Shown here one piece after another: positions 16,632 to 26,079 of a stretch of DNA of 64,000 bases; the stretch's first letter is position 1; each line of letters opens with the position of its first letter. The DNA is from Terrimonas_A sp051954695. GTDB taxonomy: Bacteria > Bacteroidota > Bacteroidia > Chitinophagales > Chitinophagaceae. The DNA lies in NCBI GenBank assembly GCA_051954695.1, contig JBQCHL010000028.1:1-64000 (forward strand), written 5' to 3'. The translations under genes were made by a program, and so were the position numbers. Under the pieces are notes generated by a model. The model worked only from the letters and a program-made list of their open reading frames with translations, ran no database searches and was not told where the DNA came from.

Positions 16632-18782
16632 ATGAAAAATATCTTCCACAAACTTCGGCCCCTTCTCTGGATCCGGGGCTGCTTCTTCATTCTTGGAAAA
16701 GTCCCTTTTTTGCTGATCCTGATCCTGGTTGGAGCATTTGCTTTTGGGGTGAATGACCAGGGCATGGACCTGATGATCGCTTTCGGAAAGCTGGACCTTT
16801 TTCATCAGTATGTGCTCAGCTTTATTGGCCTGCTGATAGTTTGGAGCGGGGTGATCTGGTATGTGTCGCGTATCGCGCTTACCACTTCCACTTTGGGAAG
16901 GATCGTACAGAAGCGGGCAGGCCTTCGGGATTCTTTGCAGGACCCGGATTGCAGCAAAGATTGTGTGTTGAAAGAAGATCATATTGTGGTGACGGTCGAC
17001 AGCAAGTATGAACGCACAACCGAGTTGCTCGCCAAAGTGATGCCCCGCATCCTGGCTGCCACTCCCTATCTCATCTTTGCCTGGGCCTATTGGGGCGTGA
17101 ATGGTTTTACAGATGGGCGTGTGATCAAGATACTGATAGTACTGCTGGTAGGCACTGTCCATATTATCTACCTGTGTTACCGTACCGATATTATTGCCAA
17201 AACCAAACGTATTGCAATGCCTGGCGATGCACGCTTTACCTTACCTGAAAAAACAGATGTGCGGATCGTGGTGAGGGCGCAACATTTAACGAACACTACC
17301 AAATTTCTGATACCGGTAGTATTTATCGGGGCGTTTTTATATGCATGGCTTACTGCAAAGTCGGTGCCCTCGCTCGATGGAAAGCCCGGCCTTGTTATAT
17401 TATGCGGATTGATATTTTATACAGTGGTCAGTTTATTCGTCATGTATATTTCCAACTGGCTGAAATTTCCTTTTTTTACTTTCCTGTTGGTACTGGCACT
17501 TATATTTTTTCTCCCTCATAATAATAATCATGCACTGGCAAAATTAAAAGACAGCAGTCTCGACAGCCAGATCGATCAGCGGTTGCCAGACAGTCTTTAC
17601 TTTAAGGAGTGGCTGAATTATAAACTGGACAACCATTCATTGTTTGAAAAAGACTCAGTCATCCCTGTTTTCCTGGTAGCAGCAGAGGGCGGCGGTATCC
17701 GCGCATGTTATTGGACCAGCCAGGTGCTGAAAAGGATCCATCTCGCACATCCAGAAATGTATAACAATACGTTTGCAGTAACAGGTGCTTCAGGAGGTAC
17801 TGTGGGACTCAGCTTTTTTTATAATTATATTTTTGAAAAATCAAAGCAGGGTCTTCCTGCTTTAAACTCACCGGAATTTTATGCGCCACTTGATACGATT
17901 ACCGCTTCAGATTTCCTGACAGGAGTTACGTACGGATTCATGTTTCCCGACCTTGTGCAGCGTTTGCTTCCATGGCCTATCCGGTCGTTCGACCGGGCAG
18001 GATTTCTGAATAAAAGTTTTTCACTCGCTTTTGCACGGCATACATATGTGGATGAAGAGCATTCCACTTTGCTTGATCAATCCATTCTTACTCCATGGCT
18101 GAAAGATGTGCAGCCATACAGCAGGCCGGTGATCCTGTTTAACAGTTTATATGTGGAGGAAGGGCAAAAAGCAATATTTTCTCCCTATAAGATTTCGAAA
18201 GATTATTATGAAGATGCATTGGATGTGCTGGACGCTACCAAAATGCTGGTGCCGATGAAAGAAGGCATGGTTTCTTCAGCACGCTTTCCCGCGATCACGC
18301 CACCGGGACTGATGATGCAGCGGGTGAATGGTAAAGAAGAAAAATTCGGTCACCTGGTAGATGGAGGATATTTTGAGAATACGGCTGTTCAAACAGCACA
18401 ACAAACAGTGATGATGATGAAATCGGTGCTGCGACGGATGGATACAAGATCGAAAAAAATAGTGCCAGTGATCATTTCCCTTTCTTACGGATCGGATACC
18501 AGTATTCATAAAACACCTATGGGTGCGGGCTATGAAGCCGCGCCATTGCAGGGAGGGATCAATACTTTATTCCGTTGGATCAATGGCGCCCGGGCCATGT
18601 CGGTAAAACTTGATCCGGATCTCAATAGTATCAACTTCAAATTAACCAGGTTTGAAGGTGACAGGATCCCATTGGGATGGTATTTATCAGAACCGGCAAG
18701 AAAGTTGATTGAGAAATACGCAGACACGGGGCATTATAAATTTAAAAAGCCGTATGGACAATTATTGCGCTACCTCAAATAG
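16632..18782 (+). CDS. Patatin-like lipase with N-terminal multi-pass membrane domain
   Basis: A 716-residue protein. Residues 1-300 hold about six hydrophobic helices (near 20-40, 57-80, 137-157, 165-183, 225-242, 253-295), so the protein is anchored in the inner membrane. A patatin-type acyl hydrolase fold follows: oxyanion glycines GGGIR at 353-357, nucleophile elbow GASGG with Ser387, and the catalytic dyad aspartate in DGG (D577). The dyad is complete, so lipase or phospholipase activity is likely. The membrane domain is unrelated to the usual bacterial patatin architecture that I recognise. It is monocistronic, divergent from paaA. The substrate is unknown. Confidence 0.78.
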   Translation: MKNIFHKLRPLLWIRGCFFILGKVPFLLILILVGAFAFGVNDQGMDLMIAFGKLDLFHQYVLSFIGLLIVWSGVIWYVSRIALTTSTLGRIVQKRAGLRDSLQDPDCSKDCVLKEDHIVVTVDSKYERTTELLAKVMPRILAATPYLIFAWAYWGVNGFTDGRVIKILIVLLVGTVHIIYLCYRTDIIAKTKRIAMPGDARFTLPEKTDVRIVVRAQHLTNTTKFLIPVVFIGAFLYAWLTAKSVPSLDGKPGLVILCGLIFYTVVSLFVMYISNWLKFPFFTFLLVLALIFFLPHNNNHALAKLKDSSLDSQIDQRLPDSLYFKEWLNYKLDNHSLFEKDSVIPVFLVAAEGGGIRACYWTSQVLKRIHLAHPEMYNNTFAVTGASGGTVGLSFFYNYIFEKSKQGLPALNSPEFYAPLDTITASDFLTGVTYGFMFPDLVQRLLPWPIRSFDRAGFLNKSFSLAFARHTYVDEEHSTLLDQSILTPWLKDVQPYSRPVILFNSLYVEEGQKAIFSPYKISKDYYEDALDVLDATKMLVPMKEGMVSSARFPAITPPGLMMQRVNGKEEKFGHLVDGGYFENTAVQTAQQTVMMMKSVLRRMDTRSKKIVPVIISLSYGSDTSIHKTPMGAGYEAAPLQGGINTLFRWINGARAMSVKLDPDLNSINFKLTRFEGDRIPLGWYLSEPARKLIEKYADTGHYKFKKPYGQLLRYLK

Positions 18783-18866
18783 GGGATGAATAATTTTTAT
18801 TCCTCATCATTTCACTGTAGCACGATCATGTTTCTTCCATAGGTGAGCAGCTTCCGTAAAACAAAA

Positions 18867-18899
18867 TTTGTCTCAAATTGTAAAGTTGTTCTAATTTTA
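18867..18899 (+). promoter_or_regulatory. Candidate promoter for the ECF sigma gene
   Basis: TTTG at 18867-18870, a 21-nt spacer, then TAATTTTA at 18892-18899 (seven of eight matches to TAnnTTTG). This would start a transcript just upstream of the ATG at 18916. Confidence 0.35.
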
Positions 18900-18915
18900 G
18901 ATAACGATTGCCTGC

Positions 18916-19515
18916 ATGAACAATCCAATTGTTTTGACTGATCAATTATTGCACTCACTGCAACAGCAAATAGCCGTTGGTGACCAACGAGCGTTCCGGC
19001 AATTGTTTGACCACTATGCCGAAAAGCTGACGCGTTTTGCATATTCCATACTCAAAAACAAGGAAGGCGCTACTGAAATTGTTGATGAGGTTTTTGTGAA
19101 AATCTGGAAACAACGCGAGTCGATCACTCAAATACAGCATCTGACTACTTATCTATACACAGCTACTAAAAACGCCTCCCTCAATTTTCTTTCCCGCAAG
19201 GCCAATGAACAGATCACGGATTCTTTTGATTTTATCAATATCCAGTTGCAGGATGAGGAATGCCCTGATCAGCAAATGATCACCTCAGAGATTTTCAAAA
19301 GTATCCGGGCTGCTGTGGAGGAATTGCCGCCCCGCTGTAAAATGATCTTCAAACTGGTAAGGGAAGACGGGTTGAAATACCAGGAAGTGGCCGATATCCT
19401 TCATATTTCCGTAAATACCGTTGATGCTCAGATGGTGATCGCTGTAAAAAAGATCAGCGAAAAAGTAAAAGGACACTTTGACTTCCTTCCCCGGCTCGTC
19501 ACAAGAAGAAGCTAA
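18916..19515 (+). CDS. ECF-type RNA polymerase sigma factor (PUL regulator)
   Basis: A 199-residue sigma-70 factor of the Bacteroidota FecI-like ECF group. Region 2 spans about residues 20-95 (FRQLFDHYAEKLTRFAY, IVDEVFVKIW) and region 4 spans about 130-185 (ELPPRCKMIFKLVREDGLKYQEVADIL, then the HTH). With the FecR gene 218 bp downstream and an STN-containing SusC after that, it forms the standard trans-envelope switch: glycan binding to SusC releases the sigma factor, which then transcribes the PUL. Confidence 0.9.
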   Translation: MNNPIVLTDQLLHSLQQQIAVGDQRAFRQLFDHYAEKLTRFAYSILKNKEGATEIVDEVFVKIWKQRESITQIQHLTTYLYTATKNASLNFLSRKANEQITDSFDFINIQLQDEECPDQQMITSEIFKSIRAAVEELPPRCKMIFKLVREDGLKYQEVADILHISVNTVDAQMVIAVKKISEKVKGHFDFLPRLVTRRS

Positions 19516-19563
19516 CATCTGCCACAATTTTTTTGCTTAAACAAGATAGGTTCTGTCTAAATA

Positions 19564-19629
19564 CACCCTTCCCGTCTGCCCGCCTTACCGGTAAGTTTGT
19601 ACCGGTAAGGCGGGAAGACGGGAAGGGTG
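19564..19629. repeat. Inverted repeat, family A copy 3
   Basis: Arms 19564-19593 and 19600-19629 (30 bp, one mismatch) with a 6-nt loop, sharing CCCTTCCCGTC and CGCCTTACCGGTA with the elements at 108 and 6341. It lies between the sigma and anti-sigma genes and could form a very stable RNA hairpin that uncouples their expression. Confidence 0.9.
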
Positions 19630-19733
19630 ATTGCAGGCAGGTAAAGCCTGTAAATCCAGTAGTGTTAAAAAAATCTTATTTTCTTTTAGGGTCATTTCTG
19701 TGAATCCCTGTCTATACTAACAAGGATTGCTAT

Positions 19734-20834
19734 ATGAATAATGACCGGCTAACTGAATTGTTGTCCCGGAAACTCTCCGGAGAAGCGACTGCTACTGAAA
19801 TAGCGGAGTTGCAGCACTGGTTGCAATCCAATCCTGGCGATCAGTATTTTACCGAAATCCTTCTTACATATTGGCATCATCGTCCTGATCAGCATGTTTC
19901 CCTGGATCATGCTCCGGATCAGCATTTTGCGCATATCCTGGAAATGGCTGCCGACAAGCGGGAAGAGCCTACTCCCAAACCGGGGCTGCTTCGCAGAATT
20001 GGCAAACTGGCTGTGGCTGCGACCCTGCTGGCAGCTATAGCAGGCGCGGCCTGGATGTTCATGTCGAAAAAGACAGGCCGGGTGCTTGCAGCCGATGCCA
20101 AGAGAAATGAAGTGGTGGCCGGTAAAGGCATCCGTTCCAAAATGGTGTTGCCCGATGGTTCGCAGGTATGGCTTAATTCAGACAGTAAGATCGAATACGC
20201 AGAAAACTTTATTGGCACTACCCGTGAAGTGAGCCTGGAAGGGGAAGCTTATTTTGATGTGGTGAAAGATCCCAAGCGGCCTTTCATTGTGCACACCTCA
20301 GCTATTGATATAAAAGTGCTGGGTACCAGTTTCAATGTAAAGTCCTATCCCCAGGAAAAAACCATTGAGACCACGCTTATCCGGGGGATGATCGAAGTGA
20401 TCAACAAGAATAAGCCCCAGGCCCCGAAGATCATTCTGAAGCCAAAGGAAAAGCTTGTATTCAATAAACTGGCTGAAGAAATAAATGAATTACCGGCTGG
20501 TAATCAAAAAGAGATAAGAAGAGATACTTCCCATAATAAAACAATGGCCATCGCTATTACAGCATTACCTCCCAATGTAGCGGATTCCTCCCTGACTGAA
20601 ACCTCCTGGGTGTATAACCGCTTACTGTTTGAAGGTGATTCGTTTCGCGAAGTGGCCGTAAAAATGGAACGCTGGTTTAATATCAAAATTAATTTCAAGA
20701 ATGAAAAAATAGCGAATTACCGGCTGAGCGGTTCATTTGACAGGGAAACGATAGATGAAGCCTTACAGGCGTTGAAATACATAGCCCCGTTCAATTATAA
20801 AATCAACAATAATGAAGTGGATATCACTGATTAA
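19734..20834 (+). CDS. FecR-type anti-sigma factor
   Basis: A 366-residue inner-membrane regulator. The N-terminal cytoplasmic part (residues 1-83) carries the sigma-binding region, a single TM helix lies near residues 87-108, and the periplasmic part contains the FecR domain (LPDGSQVWLNSDSKIEY, GEAYFDV, TSFNVKSYP) and a C-terminal DUF4974-like region (FEGDSFREVAVKMERWFNIKI). It should hold the ECF sigma inactive until contacted by the STN domain of SusC. Confidence 0.92.
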   Translation: MNNDRLTELLSRKLSGEATATEIAELQHWLQSNPGDQYFTEILLTYWHHRPDQHVSLDHAPDQHFAHILEMAADKREEPTPKPGLLRRIGKLAVAATLLAAIAGAAWMFMSKKTGRVLAADAKRNEVVAGKGIRSKMVLPDGSQVWLNSDSKIEYAENFIGTTREVSLEGEAYFDVVKDPKRPFIVHTSAIDIKVLGTSFNVKSYPQEKTIETTLIRGMIEVINKNKPQAPKIILKPKEKLVFNKLAEEINELPAGNQKEIRRDTSHNKTMAIAITALPPNVADSSLTETSWVYNRLLFEGDSFREVAVKMERWFNIKINFKNEKIANYRLSGSFDRETIDEALQALKYIAPFNYKINNNEVDITD

Positions 20835-20860
20835 GCAACCAAATACCAGTTAGAATAAAA

Positions 20861-20888
20861 ACCGGAAAATGCGGCAACATTTCCCGGT
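20861..20888 (+). promoter_or_regulatory. Hairpin between fecR and susC
   Basis: ACCGGAAAATG (20861-20871) pairs with CATTTCCCGGT (20878-20888) with one mismatch and a 6-nt loop. It is 27 bp after the fecR stop with no good T-run, so it may be a processing or stability element. Confidence 0.4.
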
Positions 20889-20958
20889 AAAAGAAAAACT
20901 GAAACCTGCTAACTGCATTAGAAGAGGTTTCACATTGTTTAACTCTCAAATCAAATGT

Positions 20959-23900
20959 ATGAAAAAAAGTGTACCTCTGGGGAGGGCTTTCCCGACACGG
21001 TCGCTTCTGAAAATCCTTACGATCATGAAGCTTACCATCTTTATCATTTTATTAACTGCTTTACAGGTCAGGGCTCATGAGGTGAAAGGGCAAAATATTA
21101 ACCTGAACGTAAAAAATACCGAAATCCGCAAAATACTGAAGACGATTGAACGGGAAGGAAACTACCGCTTCCTGTACAATTACGATCTGAGGGGGCTGAA
21201 AAGTAAAGTGGATTTCAGTGCTACAAACCTCTCGATCTCCACTGCACTCGACCAGTTGTTTGCCGGTAACGGGCTGACCTATAAGTTGGTCAACAGGAAC
21301 CTTGTTGCTGTTATTTCCACCAATGCCGAAGAAAATCGGGAGGTCCGCATCACCGGTAAGATCACCGGTGCTGAAAACGAACCTCTTGCCGGAGTTTCTA
21401 TCCAGGAAAAAGGCACCAGCAACGGTACCACCACCAACAATAATGGTGAATTCTCCCTTACTGTTGGTGATAATGCCACGATCATTATTTCCACTATCGG
21501 CTTCGAAACTCAGGAAGTGGCTATTGCCGGCCGCACCGTAGTGGATGTGAAAATGGTACCTGCCGTGAAGCAGATCGATCAGGTAGTGGTGATCGGTTAT
21601 GGTACCGCCAGCAAAAGAGACCTCACCGGTTCCATTGTGAAAGTAGCGGGTAAAGACGTGGCTGATAAGCCTAACACTAACCCGATCGCTTCTTTGCAGG
21701 GAAAAGTAGCTGGTCTTTCTGTTGTAAACTCAGGCACACCCGGTCAGGCCCCCGATATCCGTATCCGTGGTACGGTAAGTATCGGCCAGGTGCACCCCCT
21801 GTATGTAGTGGACGGTATTTTCAATGACAATATTGATTATCTCAACCCTAACGATATCGAATCAATCGAAATTCTGAAAGACCCTTCTTCTCTTGCCATC
21901 TTCGGTGTAAAAGGCGCTACTGGTGTTATCGCTATTACTACCAAAAAAGCAAAAGCAGGGCAGGTGACAGTGAATTTCAATACCAGTTGGGGTACTAAAA
22001 AACTCGTGGATAAAATCAAGCTGGCAAATGCAGAACAATTTGCAACGCTGTTTGCTGAAGAAAGAGCATTTGATGGAGTTACTACTCCTTATGATTATAC
22101 AGGCCTCACAGCAAATACAGATTGGATAGATGCTGTTACCAGGACCGGTAATTTCAATAATAACAACCTGAGTATTTCCGGAAGCACAGATAAGAACAGG
22201 TTCAACCTTGGCCTGGGTTACCTTTCTGATGAAGGTATTATCAGGCATGAGCGCCTGAAAAAAATGCAACTGTCATTTACCGATGAATTTAAAGTGAGCA
22301 AGGCCATTAAAGTGGGTGTTGTATTAAATTCTTCAAGACAGGAAAATCCTTATGATGCTACTTCCGTATTGGATGATGCAAGAAAAGTAATGCCGCAGGT
22401 ATCTTCCGGCACTAAACAATTCTTTGTAAAAGATCCTTATGGCGGAGACAGCCTTTATATGAATTTATATTCAGCACTGGATGTAGGTCTTCAAAACTCA
22501 GGTGTGGTGAATCCATTGCTGAGAGTAGAGAATGAATGGAATAAAGTTAAAGGTATTGAATTCAGGAATGTAGGAAGTATTTATGCAGAAGTGAACTTCC
22601 TGAAATACTTTACTTTCAGATCAACTTTCTACGCAGATATCAGCAATCTGAATAAGCGTCAGTACACTCCGCTGTATTATGCATACAATCCCAAAACCGA
22701 TGTGCCTGAGCTGTACAGCCCGGTAACAAAAGTTCAGGAAGATGATCAAACCTGGAGAAAATACCAGCAGGATCATGTGCTTACATTCAAGAAGGCATTT
22801 GGCGAGCATAGCCTTACAGCTACCGGAGGTTTTACCACTTATTACTATGGTAATTTCAACAGAACCGGTAAGATCAGTCAAAAGACCGGATCTGCTGGTG
22901 TACCTATTCCGAATGACGAGCGCTTCTGGTATATGTCAAACGGTTTTGAAGATCCTTCTACTACGGCCAGCACATCCAGCCAGAGCGAATACACTACTGT
23001 TTCTTATCTCGCAAGGGCATTGTATAGCTTCCGGAACACTTATTTCCTGAATGCATCCTTCCGTAATGATGCATCTTCCAGGATTCCTGAAAAGAACCGG
23101 AATCAAAAATTCTGGGCGCTTGGTGCAGCATGGGATATATCCAAGGAAAATTTCATGCAGGGGCAACATATTTTCAATTTCCTGAAATTAAAAGGATCTG
23201 TAGGTGTACTGGGCAACCAAACAGCTTCAAGGCTGGATGGAACTCCGCTTAACTATCCTTTCTATCCTAATCTTACTACAGGGTCTAATGCAGTTTTCGG
23301 TACCAATGTTTTCACTGCTGCTAACGAAGACTATATTGCTAATCCTGATCTGAAATGGGAAACAGTATCTGCCTATGAAATAGGCGTTGAACTGAATGCT
23401 TTCCAGAATAAGTTGCATTTTGAAGCTAACTACTTCAACAGGAAAACCAATGACCTGATGACTTATGTTGACAGGACAGCTATCGGTTTAAAAAACAAAC
23501 TGGAAAATGGTGGTAGCATCAGGAACTGGGGTGAAGAAATTTCTGCTACATGGACAGAGAATTTCAGCAGTGATCTGCGGTTGGAAGTGTCCGGTAACAT
23601 CACATTCCTGAAAAACAAAGTGCTTAGTTTAAGTAAGGACCTGCCTACCGGTTATCTTTCCAGAAGCTTCCAGAATAATGGAAGTGCAGAAAGCCGTACA
23701 CAAGTAGGACATCCTATTGGATCTTTCTATGGTTACATAGTAGAAGGCCTTTATCAGTCCTATGCGGATATCCTGGCTTCACCGAATGCTTCTGCAATAG
23801 GAGCATACGGCCCCGGCGATCTGAAATTTGCTGATATTAATGGTCCGGATGGAAAAGGCCCGGATGGAAAGATAACTGCTGACGACAGAACCTTCATTGG

Positions 23901-24396
23901 TAATCCCACACCTGATTTCACTTATGGTACTTCCATCAATCTTACCTGGAAAGGATTTAACCTGGGTATTGATATGATCGGTGTTTATGGTAATGAAGTA
24001 TTCAGAACATGGGGCTCACTTGAATCTCCTTTCCAACGTGTGAACTATCCAGTTGAAAAACTGGGCAGATGGCATGGAGAAGGTACGTCCAACTGGACTC
24101 CAATCCTTGGACAGGGACACCGCTTCAACTATAACGGGTCTACCTATAACATTGAAGATGGAAGTTATTTCAGGCTCAGAAACATTCAACTGGGATATAA
24201 TTTCTCTAAGAATATGCTGTCTAAGCTGAGGGTTCAGAACCTGCGCTTATTTGTGAACGTGCAAAACCTGAAGACCTGGAAACATAACCTGGGTTATACA
24301 CCTGAGTTTGGTGGTGACGCTACTGCATTCGGATACGATAATGCAGGTGGAGCTATTCCTGTAGTGAGCACTATCGGCCTCAATATTACTTTTTAA
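20959..24396 (+). CDS. SusC/RagA TonB-dependent outer-membrane transporter with STN domain
   Basis: A 1145-residue glycan transporter. After a long signal region come an STN domain (about residues 50-105, NINLNVKNTEIRKILKTIE), a CarboxypepD_reg-like domain (about 125-205, ITGKITGAENEPLAGVSI), a linker DQVVVIGYGT, the TonB plug, and a 22-strand-type barrel ending GLNITF. The STN domain is the signalling module that contacts FecR. The ATG at 20959 is chosen; the upstream extension to 20869 overlaps the hairpin and lacks signal character. It is paired with SusD 19 bp downstream. Confidence 0.95.
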   Translation: MKKSVPLGRAFPTRSLLKILTIMKLTIFIILLTALQVRAHEVKGQNINLNVKNTEIRKILKTIEREGNYRFLYNYDLRGLKSKVDFSATNLSISTALDQLFAGNGLTYKLVNRNLVAVISTNAEENREVRITGKITGAENEPLAGVSIQEKGTSNGTTTNNNGEFSLTVGDNATIIISTIGFETQEVAIAGRTVVDVKMVPAVKQIDQVVVIGYGTASKRDLTGSIVKVAGKDVADKPNTNPIASLQGKVAGLSVVNSGTPGQAPDIRIRGTVSIGQVHPLYVVDGIFNDNIDYLNPNDIESIEILKDPSSLAIFGVKGATGVIAITTKKAKAGQVTVNFNTSWGTKKLVDKIKLANAEQFATLFAEERAFDGVTTPYDYTGLTANTDWIDAVTRTGNFNNNNLSISGSTDKNRFNLGLGYLSDEGIIRHERLKKMQLSFTDEFKVSKAIKVGVVLNSSRQENPYDATSVLDDARKVMPQVSSGTKQFFVKDPYGGDSLYMNLYSALDVGLQNSGVVNPLLRVENEWNKVKGIEFRNVGSIYAEVNFLKYFTFRSTFYADISNLNKRQYTPLYYAYNPKTDVPELYSPVTKVQEDDQTWRKYQQDHVLTFKKAFGEHSLTATGGFTTYYYGNFNRTGKISQKTGSAGVPIPNDERFWYMSNGFEDPSTTASTSSQSEYTTVSYLARALYSFRNTYFLNASFRNDASSRIPEKNRNQKFWALGAAWDISKENFMQGQHIFNFLKLKGSVGVLGNQTASRLDGTPLNYPFYPNLTTGSNAVFGTNVFTAANEDYIANPDLKWETVSAYEIGVELNAFQNKLHFEANYFNRKTNDLMTYVDRTAIGLKNKLENGGSIRNWGEEISATWTENFSSDLRLEVSGNITFLKNKVLSLSKDLPTGYLSRSFQNNGSAESRTQVGHPIGSFYGYIVEGLYQSYADILASPNASAIGAYGPGDLKFADINGPDGKGPDGKITADDRTFIGNPTPDFTYGTSINLTWKGFNLGIDMIGVYGNEVFRTWGSLESPFQRVNYPVEKLGRWHGEGTSNWTPILGQGHRFNYNGSTYNIEDGSYFRLRNIQLGYNFSKNMLSKLRVQNLRLFVNVQNLKTWKHNLGYTPEFGGDATAFGYDNAGGAIPVVSTIGLNITF

Positions 24397-24415
24397 CCCT
24401 TTAAACTGATTTATT

Positions 24416-26005
24416 ATGAAAATAAATAAAAATTATTATTGGGGGCTGTTGTTGATCCTTTTGCTTCCCCTCTTTGTTGGAGTATCAGGATGTAAGAAAT
24501 TCCTTGACCGCAAGCCTTTGCAATCTACATTGGACGACCTGCATCAGGGTGCATTGGAAGGGCAGGTATTTGGCATCTATTATATTCTGCGTACCTACTC
24601 CGGGTTTTCGGAATTGGTATGGCTGGACTTTCATAGTATCCGTGACGATGATGCACAGAAAGGAAGTGATATCAATGACGGTAAAGAGGTTAACACAGAA
24701 TTTGAAACATTTCAGTATGTAAAAGATGACTGGGCGCCTAATACTTACTGGAATGACCATTATGCCATGATCAATGCCGCGAATAATGCATTGCATACGG
24801 CCGATTCTCTTAAAGTAACAGACCCTGCGTCTTTGCGCAATGTAGGAGAAGCTTTGTTTTTCCGGGCTTACGCTTATTTTGAGCTGGTCAAAACTTACGG
24901 TGAAGTGCCATTGATCAATTACAAGATCATTAACCCCTCAGATGGTATCAGGCCGAAATCAACAGTGACCCGTTTGTATGAGTTCATTGATTCAAACCTG
25001 CAGGCTGCCTCACAGTTATTGCCATTGTATACAAGCGAATATGGTTCGGGTTATGACGGAAGGCTTACCAAAGGATCTGCTAATACTTTATGGGCGCAAA
25101 CCTATCTCTTCCGCCAGAATTGGGGCCGGGTTGTTGCTCTTTGCAATGATGTTATTGCATCTAATGTGTATTCACTGACACCTGATTTTAAAGATATATG
25201 GACAGATGGTACGGATGGTAGAGGTAAAAATGGTCCCGAATCGATCTTTGAAACACAATGCTGGGTAGGACAAAACGGGCAAAGCAATGACAAAGTGGAT
25301 AATGGAAATCAGTGGGGTACCTGTCAGAATATAAGACGTAATGGAGCTCCGGTTGAATGGAACCTGGGTTGGGGATGGAACACGCCTACAGATAACCTTG
25401 TAAATGCATGGGATAATACCGATCCCCGCAAACGGAAAACCGTTCTTTTCTCCGGTCAGTCTGATGGAGGTCCTGCAGAAGGTGGTTATGGTGCTGTCTT
25501 GCCTGCCTACAGTGACCCTGAAGGGTCTACAGGCTTTGCACAAAAATACTGGAACAAAAAAGTATACTCCGATCCTGGCATGCGTGCTTTCACAGGCATG
25601 ATCAATGCAAATGGTGCTGCCCGCTGGATCAATCACCGCATACTCCGCTATGCAGATGTAATACTCATGCTGGCAGAAGCGGCCAATGAAATGAATGATG
25701 GACCCACAGCAGAAGCTAACCTGGAATTGATCCGGAACAGGGCGAGTGGCAATCTTGGTGCAGCCCGTCTGATCGTTCCCAAGATCACTTACGTGAACCA
25801 GGCGCAAATGCGTGCGGCTATTAAAGCAGAAAGACGCTTTGAGTTTGCTATGGAAGGTTACCGTTTCTATGACCTCGTAAGATGGGGCGATGCCTTGTCT
25901 GTATTGGGAGGATTGGGCTATACCAATCGGTGCCGTTATTATCCCATACCGCAAAAAGCGATTGATTTATCAGGAGGTGTGTTGAAGCAAAACCCCGAAT
26001 GGTAA
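24416..26005 (+). CDS. SusD/RagB glycan-binding lipoprotein
   Basis: A 529-residue surface lipoprotein. Signal peptide II with lipobox near residue 26 (VSGCKKFLD). SusD features: KPLQST start, LRNVGEALFFRAYAYFELVKTYGEVPL, and the C-terminal ILMLAEAANEMN, ERRFEFAMEGYRFYDLVRWG and YPIP motifs. It forms the lid over the SusC barrel 19 bp upstream and captures the target glycan. Confidence 0.95.
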   Translation: MKINKNYYWGLLLILLLPLFVGVSGCKKFLDRKPLQSTLDDLHQGALEGQVFGIYYILRTYSGFSELVWLDFHSIRDDDAQKGSDINDGKEVNTEFETFQYVKDDWAPNTYWNDHYAMINAANNALHTADSLKVTDPASLRNVGEALFFRAYAYFELVKTYGEVPLINYKIINPSDGIRPKSTVTRLYEFIDSNLQAASQLLPLYTSEYGSGYDGRLTKGSANTLWAQTYLFRQNWGRVVALCNDVIASNVYSLTPDFKDIWTDGTDGRGKNGPESIFETQCWVGQNGQSNDKVDNGNQWGTCQNIRRNGAPVEWNLGWGWNTPTDNLVNAWDNTDPRKRKTVLFSGQSDGGPAEGGYGAVLPAYSDPEGSTGFAQKYWNKKVYSDPGMRAFTGMINANGAARWINHRILRYADVILMLAEAANEMNDGPTAEANLELIRNRASGNLGAARLIVPKITYVNQAQMRAAIKAERRFEFAMEGYRFYDLVRWGDALSVLGGLGYTNRCRYYPIPQKAIDLSGGVLKQNPEW

Positions 26006-26017
26006 TAGATATCTTAA

Positions 26018-26048
26018 AACAGGCTGCTGTTTCAGCAGTAGCCTGTTT
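26018..26048 (+). promoter_or_regulatory. Hairpin between susD and the LamG lipoprotein gene
   Basis: AACAGGCTGCTG pairs with CAGCAGTAGCCTGTT with a 3-nt bulge, just after the susD stop and 32 bp before the next ATG. It may reduce readthrough from susC-susD into the enzyme genes. Confidence 0.5.
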
Positions 26049-26079
26049 GTTTAACCGCTCATCCATAAAACTTAAATTT

